DNA of 17,384 bases from an uncultured Clostridiaceae bacterium (GTDB lineage: Bacteria; Bacillota; Clostridia; Lachnospirales; Lachnospiraceae), in NCBI GenBank assembly GCA_958441075.1, contig CAUCBQ010000026.1, forward strand, positions 1 to 17,384. The letters run 5' to 3'. The translations under genes and the position numbers were made by a program. Position 1 is the first letter of the stretch. Every line of letters starts with the position of its first letter. The notes beneath the pieces are model-generated. The model had not been told where the DNA came from. It saw only the letters and a program-made list of their open reading frames with translations, and did no database searches. Below, one piece after another: positions 1-6,587 of this stretch.

Positions 1-1
1 G

Positions 2-844
2 GATCAGAATCGGAAGAAAATGGGGGAATTTCACCGTCTGGTGAAGCCTCAGGTTTATGATGAGCTTCATTTTAAAATACAGGAAGTTACAGGCCTTAAT
101 ATGGAGCGGCTGATGCAGGAGGGGATGCCTTTTGAGCAGGCGATCCGGGAATTTCTGGAATGGTGCGGCCCGGAGGAATACCGGTTCTGCTCCTGGGGGT
201 CTATGGATTTGACGGAGCTGGAGCGGAATATTGCTTACTATGGTCTGGAAAATCCCTTTGCCCGTCCACTGCTGTATTATGATGTGCAGAAGCTGTATTC
301 ACTGGAATATGGAGATGGAAAAAGCCGCATAGCTCTGGATTTGGCGGTGTCAGAGCAGGGGCTTGCGCTGGAAGGGGAATTTCACAGAGCATTGGATGAC
401 GCCTGCTATACGGCGGCAGTTTTAAAGGAGATTGATCTGGAACGGTTTGGAGTTTATGTATCTGTGGATTATTTTCAGCTTCCGGATCAGGGGAGCAGCT
501 ACCGTTTCTATTTTCCGGATTATTCCAAATATGTCTCTTCGGAGTTTGAAACGAAGGAGGAGCTGATTAAAAATAAAGAAGTCAGCGATCTGGTCTGTAT
601 CAGGTGCAAACGGATGCTTCGCAAAAAGATCCGCTGGTTTTCCTATGGTCAGCGATTTTATTTCGCCATAGGTATTTGTCCGGACCATGGATATATGAAG
701 GGGAAAATCAGGGTAAAGAAATCGGAGAAGGATCATTACTATGGGATAAAGACCATTAAGGAGGCTTCGGAGAGGGATCTGGAGCTGTTAGTTCAGAAGA
801 GAGAAGATAATAAGAGAAAAAGAAAAAGTCTGCCTAAGAAGTGA
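2..844 (+). CDS. DnaQ-like (DEDDh) 3'-5' exonuclease domain protein, 5' end missing
   Basis: The reading frame is open to the left edge, so the true start and the first exonuclease motif (the DxE pair) lie outside the window. Numbering from the first Met (base 20), the visible part has an ExoII-type Asp near residue 63 and a clear ExoIII motif HRALDD at 122-127 (His-x4-Asp), typical of RNase T / DNA polymerase III epsilon-type DEDDh nucleases. After the nuclease fold (to about residue 140) comes a C-terminal extension with CxxC at 193-196 and CxxH at 220-223, which resembles a zinc ribbon, and then a Lys/Arg-rich tail. A role in trimming RNA or DNA 3' ends is inferred from the family; the substrate is unknown. 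The last codons double as the left arm of a terminator. The gene converges on the kdpE-like gene. Confidence 0.85.
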   Translation, partial: DQNRKKMGEFHRLVKPQVYDELHFKIQEVTGLNMERLMQEGMPFEQAIREFLEWCGPEEYRFCSWGSMDLTELERNIAYYGLENPFARPLLYYDVQKLYSLEYGDGKSRIALDLAVSEQGLALEGEFHRALDDACYTAAVLKEIDLERFGVYVSVDYFQLPDQGSSYRFYFPDYSKYVSSEFETKEELIKNKEVSDLVCIRCKRMLRKKIRWFSYGQRFYFAIGICPDHGYMKGKIRVKKSEKDHYYGIKTIKEASERDLELLVQKREDNKRKRKSLPKK

Positions 845-858
845 TGGGCAGACTTTTT
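823..858. terminator. Bidirectional intrinsic terminator between exonuclease and kdpE-like gene
   Basis: A perfect 12-bp inverted repeat (AAAAAGTCTGCC at 823-834 with GGCAGACTTTTT at 847-858) encloses a 12-nt loop. The A-tract on one side and T-tract on the other give a U-run for transcripts in both directions. It overlaps the last codons and stop of the exonuclease gene and lies 28 nt past the kdpE-like stop, so it can end both convergent units. Confidence 0.88.
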
Positions 859-885
859 TGCGGCCTGTGGAGCTGCCGGAAGGGA

Positions 886-1578
886 TTATTCCTCCCGCAT
901 CCGGTAGCCTACGCCGATTTCTGTAAATATGTACTGGGGTTCGGCTGGATTTTCTTCCAGTTTCCGGCGGATATGGGCCATATTAACCCGCAGGATCTGG
1001 TTATCATTGTCCGCATAAGGCCCCCAGATTTTGGTGATGATGGATTCATAGGTCATAACACGGCCTGCATTCTGGGCCAGCAGGCAAACCAGCTTATATT
1101 CAATCTGGGTCAGGTGTACTTCCTGGCCCTTTACTTTTACCAGACGGCGTTCAAAATCGATAGAGAGATCGCCTGCTTTGTACAGATGAGATACATGGGA
1201 CTGGCTTCGCTGGGCATGGCGCAGGGCAGTGCGGATTCTGGCTAACAGCTCTCCGGTTCCAAAGGGTTTGGTTAAATAGTCATCAGCCCCCATATCCAGA
1301 GCGGCAACTTTGCTGTTTTCCATAGTGCGGGCAGAGATAACGATAATGGGAGTTGTGCTCCAGGTGCGTACCGTTTGGATGATATCCAGTCCATCCATAT
1401 CCGGCAGTCCCAGATCCAGAAGAATCAGATCCGGATGGCAGGAGTTGATATGCTGCAGGCCGTCCCGTCCGTTAGCGGATGTGATAACCCGATAGCCCTC
1501 AGGCTCCAGTATGCGGCTGATAAAGCTGCAGATATTTTTTTCATCTTCAATGATGACAATGGTTGCTTTTGTTGACAT
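886..1578 (-). CDS. kdpE: KdpE-type response regulator (OmpR/PhoB family)
   Basis: A 230-residue DNA-binding response regulator. Receiver domain, about residues 6-120: acidic pocket E11/D12, phospho-acceptor D55 (in LLDLGLPD), Ser82 and Lys104 (YLTKPF). OmpR-type winged helix, about 134-228, ending in YIFTEIGVGYRM. The stretch ILRVNMAHIRRKLE is close to what is known for KdpE proteins. The frame is open further upstream, but the start chosen here (ATG at 1578) has GGAGGG nine bases before it and lies one base after the kinase stop codon, so the pair is translationally coupled. No kdpFABC genes are in the window, so potassium-pump control cannot be assumed. The likely targets are unknown and may include its own operon. 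Confidence 0.9.
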   Translation of the reverse strand: MSTKATIVIIEDEKNICSFISRILEPEGYRVITSANGRDGLQHINSCHPDLILLDLGLPDMDGLDIIQTVRTWSTTPIIVISARTMENSKVAALDMGADDYLTKPFGTGELLARIRTALRHAQRSQSHVSHLYKAGDLSIDFERRLVKVKGQEVHLTQIEYKLVCLLAQNAGRVMTYESIITKIWGPYADNDNQILRVNMAHIRRKLEENPAEPQYIFTEIGVGYRMREE

Positions 1579-1579
1579 A

Positions 1580-2701
1580 TTAATATTCCCTCCAGTCAGG
1601 TAGTGTAAAAGTAAACACAGCGCCCTCGGAATGGTTGGCAGCTTCAATCGTACCGCCGTGGGCATTTATAATGGTTTTACAGATAGAAAGTCCAATTCCC
1701 ATCCCTTTGTGACCATCGCCCCGTGGATTTGAACAGGAACCTCCGCCGTCAAAGAGAGTGGGAAAGCGGTCGGGATCAATGCCCTTGCCATAGTCTTTAA
1801 TGGCGACAGAAAGGATTCCATCCTGAACCGCTGCGGTCAGTTCAATGGGGGTCTGGCTGTTTCCGTGGAAGACTGCATTTTCAAGCAGATTGTTAATAAC
1901 CTGCTCAATGAGCTTTGCATCCATAGGAACCATGATAAAGGATTCAGGAGCATTTACATGAACGGTAGTTTGGGGAAACCGCTTGCGAAACCGCTGGACT
2001 GCCTCGGAGATGACTTCCTCTAAAGGCTCTTCTGTCTTTACAACAGCGGGGGCTCCATCCGTATCCTGAATCCGGGTAACAGACAGGAGATTTTCGACCA
2101 TATTTAAGAGCCACTGGGCATCTTCTTCAATATTGGCAACAAGCTGACGACGCTCTTTTTCTGTCATGGTATTTTCCTGCTCAAGATAGGTGGCGCTGGA
2201 GCCTATGATAGTGGTGAGAGGCGTTCTTAAATCATGAGATACAGCCCGCAGCAGGTTGGCTTTCATAGTTTCTTTTTCTGCATTCATCAGTTTTTTGTCC
2301 TGCTCACGGATCAGGTTTGTCTGACGGGAGATCATGATGCAGATGCTGCTGGTAAAGCAGGAAATAAATGCCATTCCCAAAAAGGTGAGGGGATAACCGC
2401 TGAGGGTAAAATTCAGCTTCATGTAAGGCACAGAGAAGGCATAATTTACCCAAAAGACGCTGTACAGGGAGGCAATAATGCCTGCACCATAGCAGCTGGT
2501 GGCCCTGGCATGAAGAATGATAGCCAATATATAAACAATGGATACATTGATCAGATTGTCTGTAAAATGGAACATCAGGCTGGAAACCAGAGTCGCTGCT
2601 GCCATATAGGTTATAGTAGTAGGCAGTGTCCGGATGGTTTCCAGAACCGATTGTTTCAGATGAAAGGGCTCCCTGGGAAGGGAGAAATGGGAGTGAGTCA
2701 T
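1580..2701 (-). CDS. kdpD: KdpD-type sensor histidine kinase, short form without the N-terminal KdpD/USP region
   Basis: A 373-residue membrane kinase. Residues about 28-125 hold four hydrophobic segments matching the DUF4118 membrane module of KdpD. Next come the HisKA dimerisation helix with phospho-acceptor His156 (SHDLRTPL) and a HATPase domain with N-box (NNLLENA, about 271-277), G1 (DYGKGI, about 303-308) and G2 (GMGIGLSI, about 333-340). All catalytic boxes are intact. Full KdpD is about 890 residues; the cytoplasmic KdpD sensor and universal-stress domains are absent. The short N-terminal stretch (about 27 residues) does not resemble them, and upstream of this start is the carboxypeptidase gene, so this is a compact form rather than a window cut. 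An AAGGA ribosome site precedes the ATG. It phosphorylates the adjacent KdpE-type regulator. The signal sensed is unknown. Confidence 0.88.
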   Translation of the reverse strand: MTHSHFSLPREPFHLKQSVLETIRTLPTTITYMAAATLVSSLMFHFTDNLINVSIVYILAIILHARATSCYGAGIIASLYSVFWVNYAFSVPYMKLNFTLSGYPLTFLGMAFISCFTSSICIMISRQTNLIREQDKKLMNAEKETMKANLLRAVSHDLRTPLTTIIGSSATYLEQENTMTEKERRQLVANIEEDAQWLLNMVENLLSVTRIQDTDGAPAVVKTEEPLEEVISEAVQRFRKRFPQTTVHVNAPESFIMVPMDAKLIEQVINNLLENAVFHGNSQTPIELTAAVQDGILSVAIKDYGKGIDPDRFPTLFDGGGSCSNPRGDGHKGMGIGLSICKTIINAHGGTIEAANHSEGAVFTFTLPDWREY

Positions 2702-2742
2702 AAGCTGGATTCCTTATCTGGTGTGTGACGAAGTTTTAACTG

Positions 2743-4257
2743 TTATCTGCGTCGGTTTTTTCGGAAGGGATGCCGCTTTGTACGTCTGCGTGGGCGGTAG
2801 GAGGGCATGGAGCTTCTTTTTTTAGACAGCATCTGATCAAAGTCAGAGGAGGAAAGGCCCATATCCTCCAGCCGCTCCAGGCGTCTCTGGCGGCGGCGCA
2901 TCCGATCCTCCTTCTCCTTCTGTCTGTTATGGAGAAGGAGGAAGCTTCCTGCTCCAAGGATAGTGGAAAGGCCGATGATAAGGGAGACTGTCAGCCACAG
3001 AGGAAGAGCTGCGCTTTTGTCTGTGGAGTCCGGGTTAGCTGGCTGCACAGAATGCTTCTGGCTCTGGGGGGCTGTCTCAGAAGGAGCAGGGGGAGTGTCG
3101 TTAAAAGAAATCTCCCCGGAAGACAGACTTGCCCGATTCGTCCGGGATGCCGTACACAGATAAACCTGACCTGCCTCATGGCCTTCGTAGGTATAAGAAA
3201 TACGGGCAATGGCATTTGAAGGCGCATCCGGTTCCAGTTCATAGGACAGACTGGGGGTCAGATCGGAGAATATGGCTTCTTTGGGAAGAATTACCCGGCT
3301 GTCCGAATCCAGAGAGAGAGAAATGCTGTCCTTTGCGGTCATTCCGGCAATGGTCATGTCATTTTTCAGAGAACGGTAGGTGACCTCATGGTCAGCTGCC
3401 TTTAAGGACTGAAAATTGGAAAAACCAAAATCAAAAAGGGCCTTTGTATCCCGGTAATGAGACTGATGACCGTTTAAAACAACTGCAATCAGGGTAATGC
3501 CGTCGCGCTCGGCGCAGGTTACAAGGGTATTTCCGGCCAGAGAGGTATAGCCGGTTTTTCCTGCAAAGGCTCCCGGATAGGTGACAGAGGTATTCTGTTT
3601 TACCATGTTGTGGTGATTGGCAACATAGCCGCCCTCGGCATTTTTTCTGGTAGGCGCCATCTGGTAGCTGCGGGTGCCGCTGATTTCCACAAAATCAGGA
3701 TTTTTGATGGCCTCCTGTGCAATCAGTGCCATATCATGGGCTGTGGTATAGTGGTTTTCATCGTTCAGGCCGCTGGGATTGGCAAAATGGCTTCCTGTGC
3801 AGCCCAGATTTTGGGCCTTTTCGTTCATCAGCTCTGCAAAGGCTTCTCTGGAACCGCTTACATGACAGGCCAGAGCATTGGCGCTTTCATTGGCAGAGGC
3901 CAAAAGCAGAGCATAAAGGCAGTCGCGAACCGTCAGCACATCGCCCTCATCGATTCCTGCAGAGCTGCTTCCGGCTTCTACGTTATATACATCGTCGTGG
4001 GAAAAAGTGACCATTTCATCCATGTCACATTCTTCCAGTACAATCAGGGCAGTGAGGATTTTGGTAATACTGGCCGGATAATAAGCCTGTTCTTCATTTT
4101 TTCCATATAAAATGGTTCCGGTGTCAGCGTCCATCAGAATTCCCCCATCTGCTTCAATGGAAACGCCGGTGGGCCAGGGAACAGCTGCCTTAGCTGTGAT
4201 GGGGGCAGGGCCAAGGATCAGGCTGAGGCATATAAGCAGGAAAAAAAGTCGTTTCAT
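2743..4257 (-). CDS. dacF: D-alanyl-D-alanine carboxypeptidase (DacF/PBP5-like) with C-terminal anchor
   Basis: A 504-residue penicillin-binding protein of peptidase family S11, which trims the terminal D-Ala from peptidoglycan pentapeptides outside the membrane. There is a signal peptide at 1-24. The catalytic triad motifs are all present: SxxK at 63-66 (SITK), SxN at 121-123 (SAN) and KTG at 234-236. The C-terminal PBP5-like domain spans about 280-380, followed by a Pro/Ser-rich linker, one transmembrane helix (about 418-443) and a 60-residue tail in which roughly 25 residues are Arg or Lys. Most family members end in an amphipathic helix, so the true helix plus basic cytoplasmic tail is unusual. 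Start supported by AGGAG eight bases upstream. It lies 11 nt after the TIGR01906 gene and 41 nt before the kinase gene, in one apparent operon. Confidence 0.92.
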   Translation of the reverse strand: MKRLFFLLICLSLILGPAPITAKAAVPWPTGVSIEADGGILMDADTGTILYGKNEEQAYYPASITKILTALIVLEECDMDEMVTFSHDDVYNVEAGSSSAGIDEGDVLTVRDCLYALLLASANESANALACHVSGSREAFAELMNEKAQNLGCTGSHFANPSGLNDENHYTTAHDMALIAQEAIKNPDFVEISGTRSYQMAPTRKNAEGGYVANHHNMVKQNTSVTYPGAFAGKTGYTSLAGNTLVTCAERDGITLIAVVLNGHQSHYRDTKALFDFGFSNFQSLKAADHEVTYRSLKNDMTIAGMTAKDSISLSLDSDSRVILPKEAIFSDLTPSLSYELEPDAPSNAIARISYTYEGHEAGQVYLCTASRTNRASLSSGEISFNDTPPAPSETAPQSQKHSVQPANPDSTDKSAALPLWLTVSLIIGLSTILGAGSFLLLHNRQKEKEDRMRRRQRRLERLEDMGLSSSDFDQMLSKKRSSMPSYRPRRRTKRHPFRKNRRR

Positions 4258-4268
4258 ACATTACACTC

Positions 4269-4961
4269 CTATGGGCGGTGCTTGTGTTTCAGAGTCAGAA
4301 TCAGGCAGACAGCAAACAGGATAAGTGACAGGCTGCCGAAGGTAAATGCGATCCGTCCGGCTGTATCCATAAAAAATCCTTCGGGTACGATGTTGATCAG
4401 CATATCTGTAGCCGGGTCCAGAATCCACAGGTCATTGTCAAAGAAAATGTGGTGGAACATGATAAAATATTTTGTAAAGTTTGTGGAAATGATGGCAGCC
4501 AGAGCTGCAATCAGTCCAAAAAACAGCCCGGTTCCCAGACAGATGGATGAGGGGAGGAGGCGTTTCATATCAGCTTTTGTAACTGCCATAAAAACAAGGG
4601 CGGCGGCACACAGGGCCAGGCATACTCTGCGGATCGAGATGGCTGCCAGAAACAGCCCCTGGACATCCTCCATATGGGCAATTTCCCTGGCATTAAAAAA
4701 CTCCCGTTCCTGTCCGTCCATGACGGTCATAACATGAAGATCATCACGTTTTCCCCGCAGATAAGCCATCATTTCATCAGTTACTTCTAACAGGTCTTCC
4801 ATAGTCATGGCAGGAAGATCGTCCAATACCTCATATTTTGTGTATTCTTGTTCAAAATATCCTGGCGTCCAGTATACCACAGCCTCTACAGACGTGATGA
4901 ACAGAACAATCATCAGGAAGAATGCTGCCAGAATACCAGACAAACGATGGAAATATTTCAT
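4269..4961 (-). CDS. TIGR01906 family integral membrane protein
   Basis: A 230-residue protein with four hydrophobic helices (about 8-28, 103-127, 140-162, 200-224) and two larger loops. The second loop carries the family hallmark around FFDNDLWILDPATD and IVPEGFF (about 173-197). The family is common in Firmicutes and has no assigned function. The ATG at 4961 was preferred over one ten codons further upstream, because a full AAAGGAGG (4973-4980) lies 11 nt before it, inside the longer reading frame, while the upstream ATG has no ribosome site. It is the first gene of the operon with the carboxypeptidase and the two-component pair, so a link to envelope maintenance is an inference from context only. 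Confidence 0.88.
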   Translation of the reverse strand: MKYFHRLSGILAAFFLMIVLFITSVEAVVYWTPGYFEQEYTKYEVLDDLPAMTMEDLLEVTDEMMAYLRGKRDDLHVMTVMDGQEREFFNAREIAHMEDVQGLFLAAISIRRVCLALCAAALVFMAVTKADMKRLLPSSICLGTGLFFGLIAALAAIISTNFTKYFIMFHHIFFDNDLWILDPATDMLINIVPEGFFMDTAGRIAFTFGSLSLILFAVCLILTLKHKHRP

Positions 4962-5012
4962 AGCCGGAACAGCCTCCTTTAGAGTGCGCATATTATGGTT
5001 GGTTTACATAAA

Positions 5013-5075
5013 AGAAAAAGCCCGACTTCGCAGCTTGCTGACGATCTGCAGAGTCCGACCTTTGTGAGTGCGCCT
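5013..5075 (-). repeat. Degenerate copy of the tRNA-Lys 3' end plus its downstream terminator
   Basis: Minus-strand sequence AAGGCGCACTCACAAAGG followed by the hairpin matches AGGCGCACTGAGAGG and the hairpin after tRNA-Lys (10654-10708). Shared blocks read on the plus strand are CCGAC, CGCAGCTT, ATCTGCA, GACCT and AGTGCGCCT, in the same order and orientation. Only about seven bases of the tRNA acceptor end remain here; the tRNA body is absent. It could be a relic of a lost tRNA gene, a duplicated 3' flank, or one end of an old insertion. Confidence 0.55.
5016..5063 (-). terminator. Terminator-like hairpin in the leader of the TIGR01906-dacF-kdpDE operon
   Basis: On the minus strand, AAGGTCGGACTCTGCAG and CTGCGAAGTCGGGCTT can form a long, slightly imperfect stem around a loop of about 12 nt, followed by TTTTTCTTTT. 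It sits between the consensus promoter at 5131-5159 and the first ribosome site at 4973-4980, with no clear second promoter between. So it either ends a short RNA of about 105-110 nt or acts as an attenuator for the operon. It is homologous to the hairpin that follows tRNA-Lys at 10654-10695. Confidence 0.65.
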
Positions 5076-5080
5076 TTATG

Positions 5081-5127
5081 AATCATTAACGGCTGCATAA
5101 ATCATTAAAAAAGACGCATAAATCATT
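5081..5127. repeat. Short direct repeats, about two helical turns apart
   Basis: GCATAAATCATT occurs exactly at 5095-5106 (one base offset at its first position) and 5116-5127, and the core AATCATT occurs a third time at 5081-5087. Spacings are 19 and 21 bases. The repeats start just downstream of the -10 box of the minus-strand promoter, so they fall in the early transcribed leader. They could be a regulator site or simply local duplication. Confidence 0.45.
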
Positions 5128-5130
5128 TCT

Positions 5131-5159
5131 TTTATATCATGTAATGGGGGAGTTGTCAA
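5131..5159 (-). promoter_or_regulatory. Sigma-A type promoter for the TIGR01906-dacF-kdpDE leader
   Basis: On the minus strand, TTGACA (5154-5159) is followed by exactly 17 bases and TATAAA (5131-5136). This near-consensus strength is similar to the tRNA-Lys promoter at 10806-10834. The start of transcription is expected near 5124, about 160 nt before the first gene. Confidence 0.8.
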
Positions 5160-5183
5160 TGCGGAAACTTGATGAAAAGCATA

Positions 5184-5208
5184 AAAAGCCCTGACGGACA
5201 GGGCTTTT
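5184..5208 (-). terminator. Intrinsic terminator of the PTS/alpha-glucosidase operon
   Basis: A perfect 10-bp inverted repeat (AAAAGCCCTG at 5184-5193, CAGGGCTTTT at 5199-5208) with a five-base loop, 20 nt past the glucosidase stop codon. Reading on the minus strand it ends in TTTTTAT. Confidence 0.9.
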
Positions 5209-5228
5209 ATACAGGCTATAATAATGGG

Positions 5229-6557
5229 TTAATGCAGCTCAGGCCAGAATTCCCTGTTGGCTTCAATCATGTCATCCAGGATTTTTTTGGCAACCAGAAG
5301 ACTGGGAACGGTTTTTGAAAGCGTGAATGCCATCAGCGCCTTTTCGTAGGAATGCTCGATTGCTGCCTCAACTACCAGCTTTTCAACGGCCTCCTGCTGT
5401 TCGATCAGGCCCTTATAGAAGGTGGGGATCTCGCCTACACGCACAGGCTCGGCTCCGCGTTCTGTAATATAGGCAGGAATTTCCACCATGGCATCGTCAG
5501 GCAGATTCTCAATAGCACCTCTGTTCTCAACCATTACAAGATAGCGCTTACGCAGGTCAAATGCCAGGCTCATTGCTACATCTACGATAAATTCACCGTG
5601 CACACCGCCAAAGAATTTTGTCAGATCTACTTCTTTTCCGGCGCGGTAATCTGCCACTGCGTCAAAGATTCTTTTTTCGCGTCCCTCCATTACCTCATTG
5701 GCGCGGGTATGGTTTGGATCACTGTTTTCAACTACTTCATCGCCCAGCAGATAATACTGCATATAGGTGTTTGGCAGGTAATCATGGAATGCAGAGCAGA
5801 TATGTCTGGAATTGGCATAGGTATGAAGCCAGGATGGGTCGCTGTGCATTACATCGCTCTTTTCGTTTTTCGGCATATATCCGTTTTCTGCCACATAGGA
5901 CTTTAATTCTTCTGTAACGTCATTTCCGTTAAGGCGCACCTTTGTGAACCATCCGAAATGATTCAGACCGAAGTAATCTACCTCCAGGTCATGGCGGTCA
6001 CAGCCCAGAATTTCAGCCATGTTTCTCTCGATTGCTACAGGCATATCGCAGATGTTTAAAATACGGGCATGGGGGCGCAGGCGGAAGGTAGCTTTTGCTA
6101 CGATAGCAGCAGGATTGGAATAGTTGACAATCCAGTAGGTGGGTTTTGCGTATTTTTCACAATAGTCGATCAGCTCTACCATGGGATAAATGGTGCGCAG
6201 GCCGTAAGCAAGGCCGCCCGGGCCGCAGGTTTCCTGACCTACTACTCCGTATTTTAACGGAATCTTTTCATCCTGTTCGCGCATGGCGTAGAGCCCCACG
6301 CGCATTTGTGCAAAGATAAAATCTGCATCTGTCATAGCTGCTTCCGGATCTGTAGTAAGGGTCAGCTTTACCTCCGGATCAAACATTTCTACCACATGAC
6401 GGACGATAACACCTACGTCTTCCTGACGTTTGGCATTGTTATCATAGAGAACCAGTTCATGGAGTTTAAAACGGTCCTTCTGAACAAGAAGACTTTTAAC
6501 GATTCCCGGAGTATAGGTGCTGCCTCCTCCGGCAATGACAAGCTTAAATGTTTTCAT
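5229..6557 (-). CDS. glvA: 6-phospho-alpha-glucosidase, glycoside hydrolase family 4
   Basis: A 442-residue NAD- and Mn-dependent cytoplasmic hydrolase that splits phosphorylated alpha-glucosides such as maltose-6'-phosphate. The N-terminal dinucleotide-binding loop is GGGSTYTPG (10-18). The metal ligands are Cys170 in the CDMP motif (170-173) and His200 in NHFGW. CDMP is the form known from alpha-specific GH4 enzymes (GlvA, MalH); beta-specific members usually have CN(V/I)P. Other family blocks are VGQETCGPGG (106-115), NYSNPAA and HTRANEVMEGRE. Length is normal for the family. The ATG has AGGAGG seven bases upstream. It lies 30 nt after the EIIBC gene, which would import and phosphorylate its substrate, and is followed by a terminator. 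Confidence 0.93.
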   Translation of the reverse strand: MKTFKLVIAGGGSTYTPGIVKSLLVQKDRFKLHELVLYDNNAKRQEDVGVIVRHVVEMFDPEVKLTLTTDPEAAMTDADFIFAQMRVGLYAMREQDEKIPLKYGVVGQETCGPGGLAYGLRTIYPMVELIDYCEKYAKPTYWIVNYSNPAAIVAKATFRLRPHARILNICDMPVAIERNMAEILGCDRHDLEVDYFGLNHFGWFTKVRLNGNDVTEELKSYVAENGYMPKNEKSDVMHSDPSWLHTYANSRHICSAFHDYLPNTYMQYYLLGDEVVENSDPNHTRANEVMEGREKRIFDAVADYRAGKEVDLTKFFGGVHGEFIVDVAMSLAFDLRKRYLVMVENRGAIENLPDDAMVEIPAYITERGAEPVRVGEIPTFYKGLIEQQEAVEKLVVEAAIEHSYEKALMAFTLSKTVPSLLVAKKILDDMIEANREFWPELH

Positions 6558-6587
6558 TATATACCTCCTGAGTGATTACAAATGGGT

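Noticed and set aside
841..1245. 134-codon plus-strand frame over the kdpE-like gene
   Set aside because: It is antisense to a well-supported response regulator and has no ribosome site or family resemblance.
2234..2728. 164-codon plus-strand frame over the kinase gene
   Set aside because: Composition is that of an antisense shadow; the minus-strand kinase motifs are intact.
4961..4991. Start of the TIGR01906 gene ten codons further upstream
   Set aside because: No ribosome site there; the strong AAAGGAGG would be inside the coding sequence, pointing to the ATG at 4961.
5076..5126. Tiny reading frame of 16 codons in the leader before the TIGR01906 gene
   Set aside because: It would begin at the predicted transcription start with no ribosome site, and its repetitive peptide follows from the DNA repeats.
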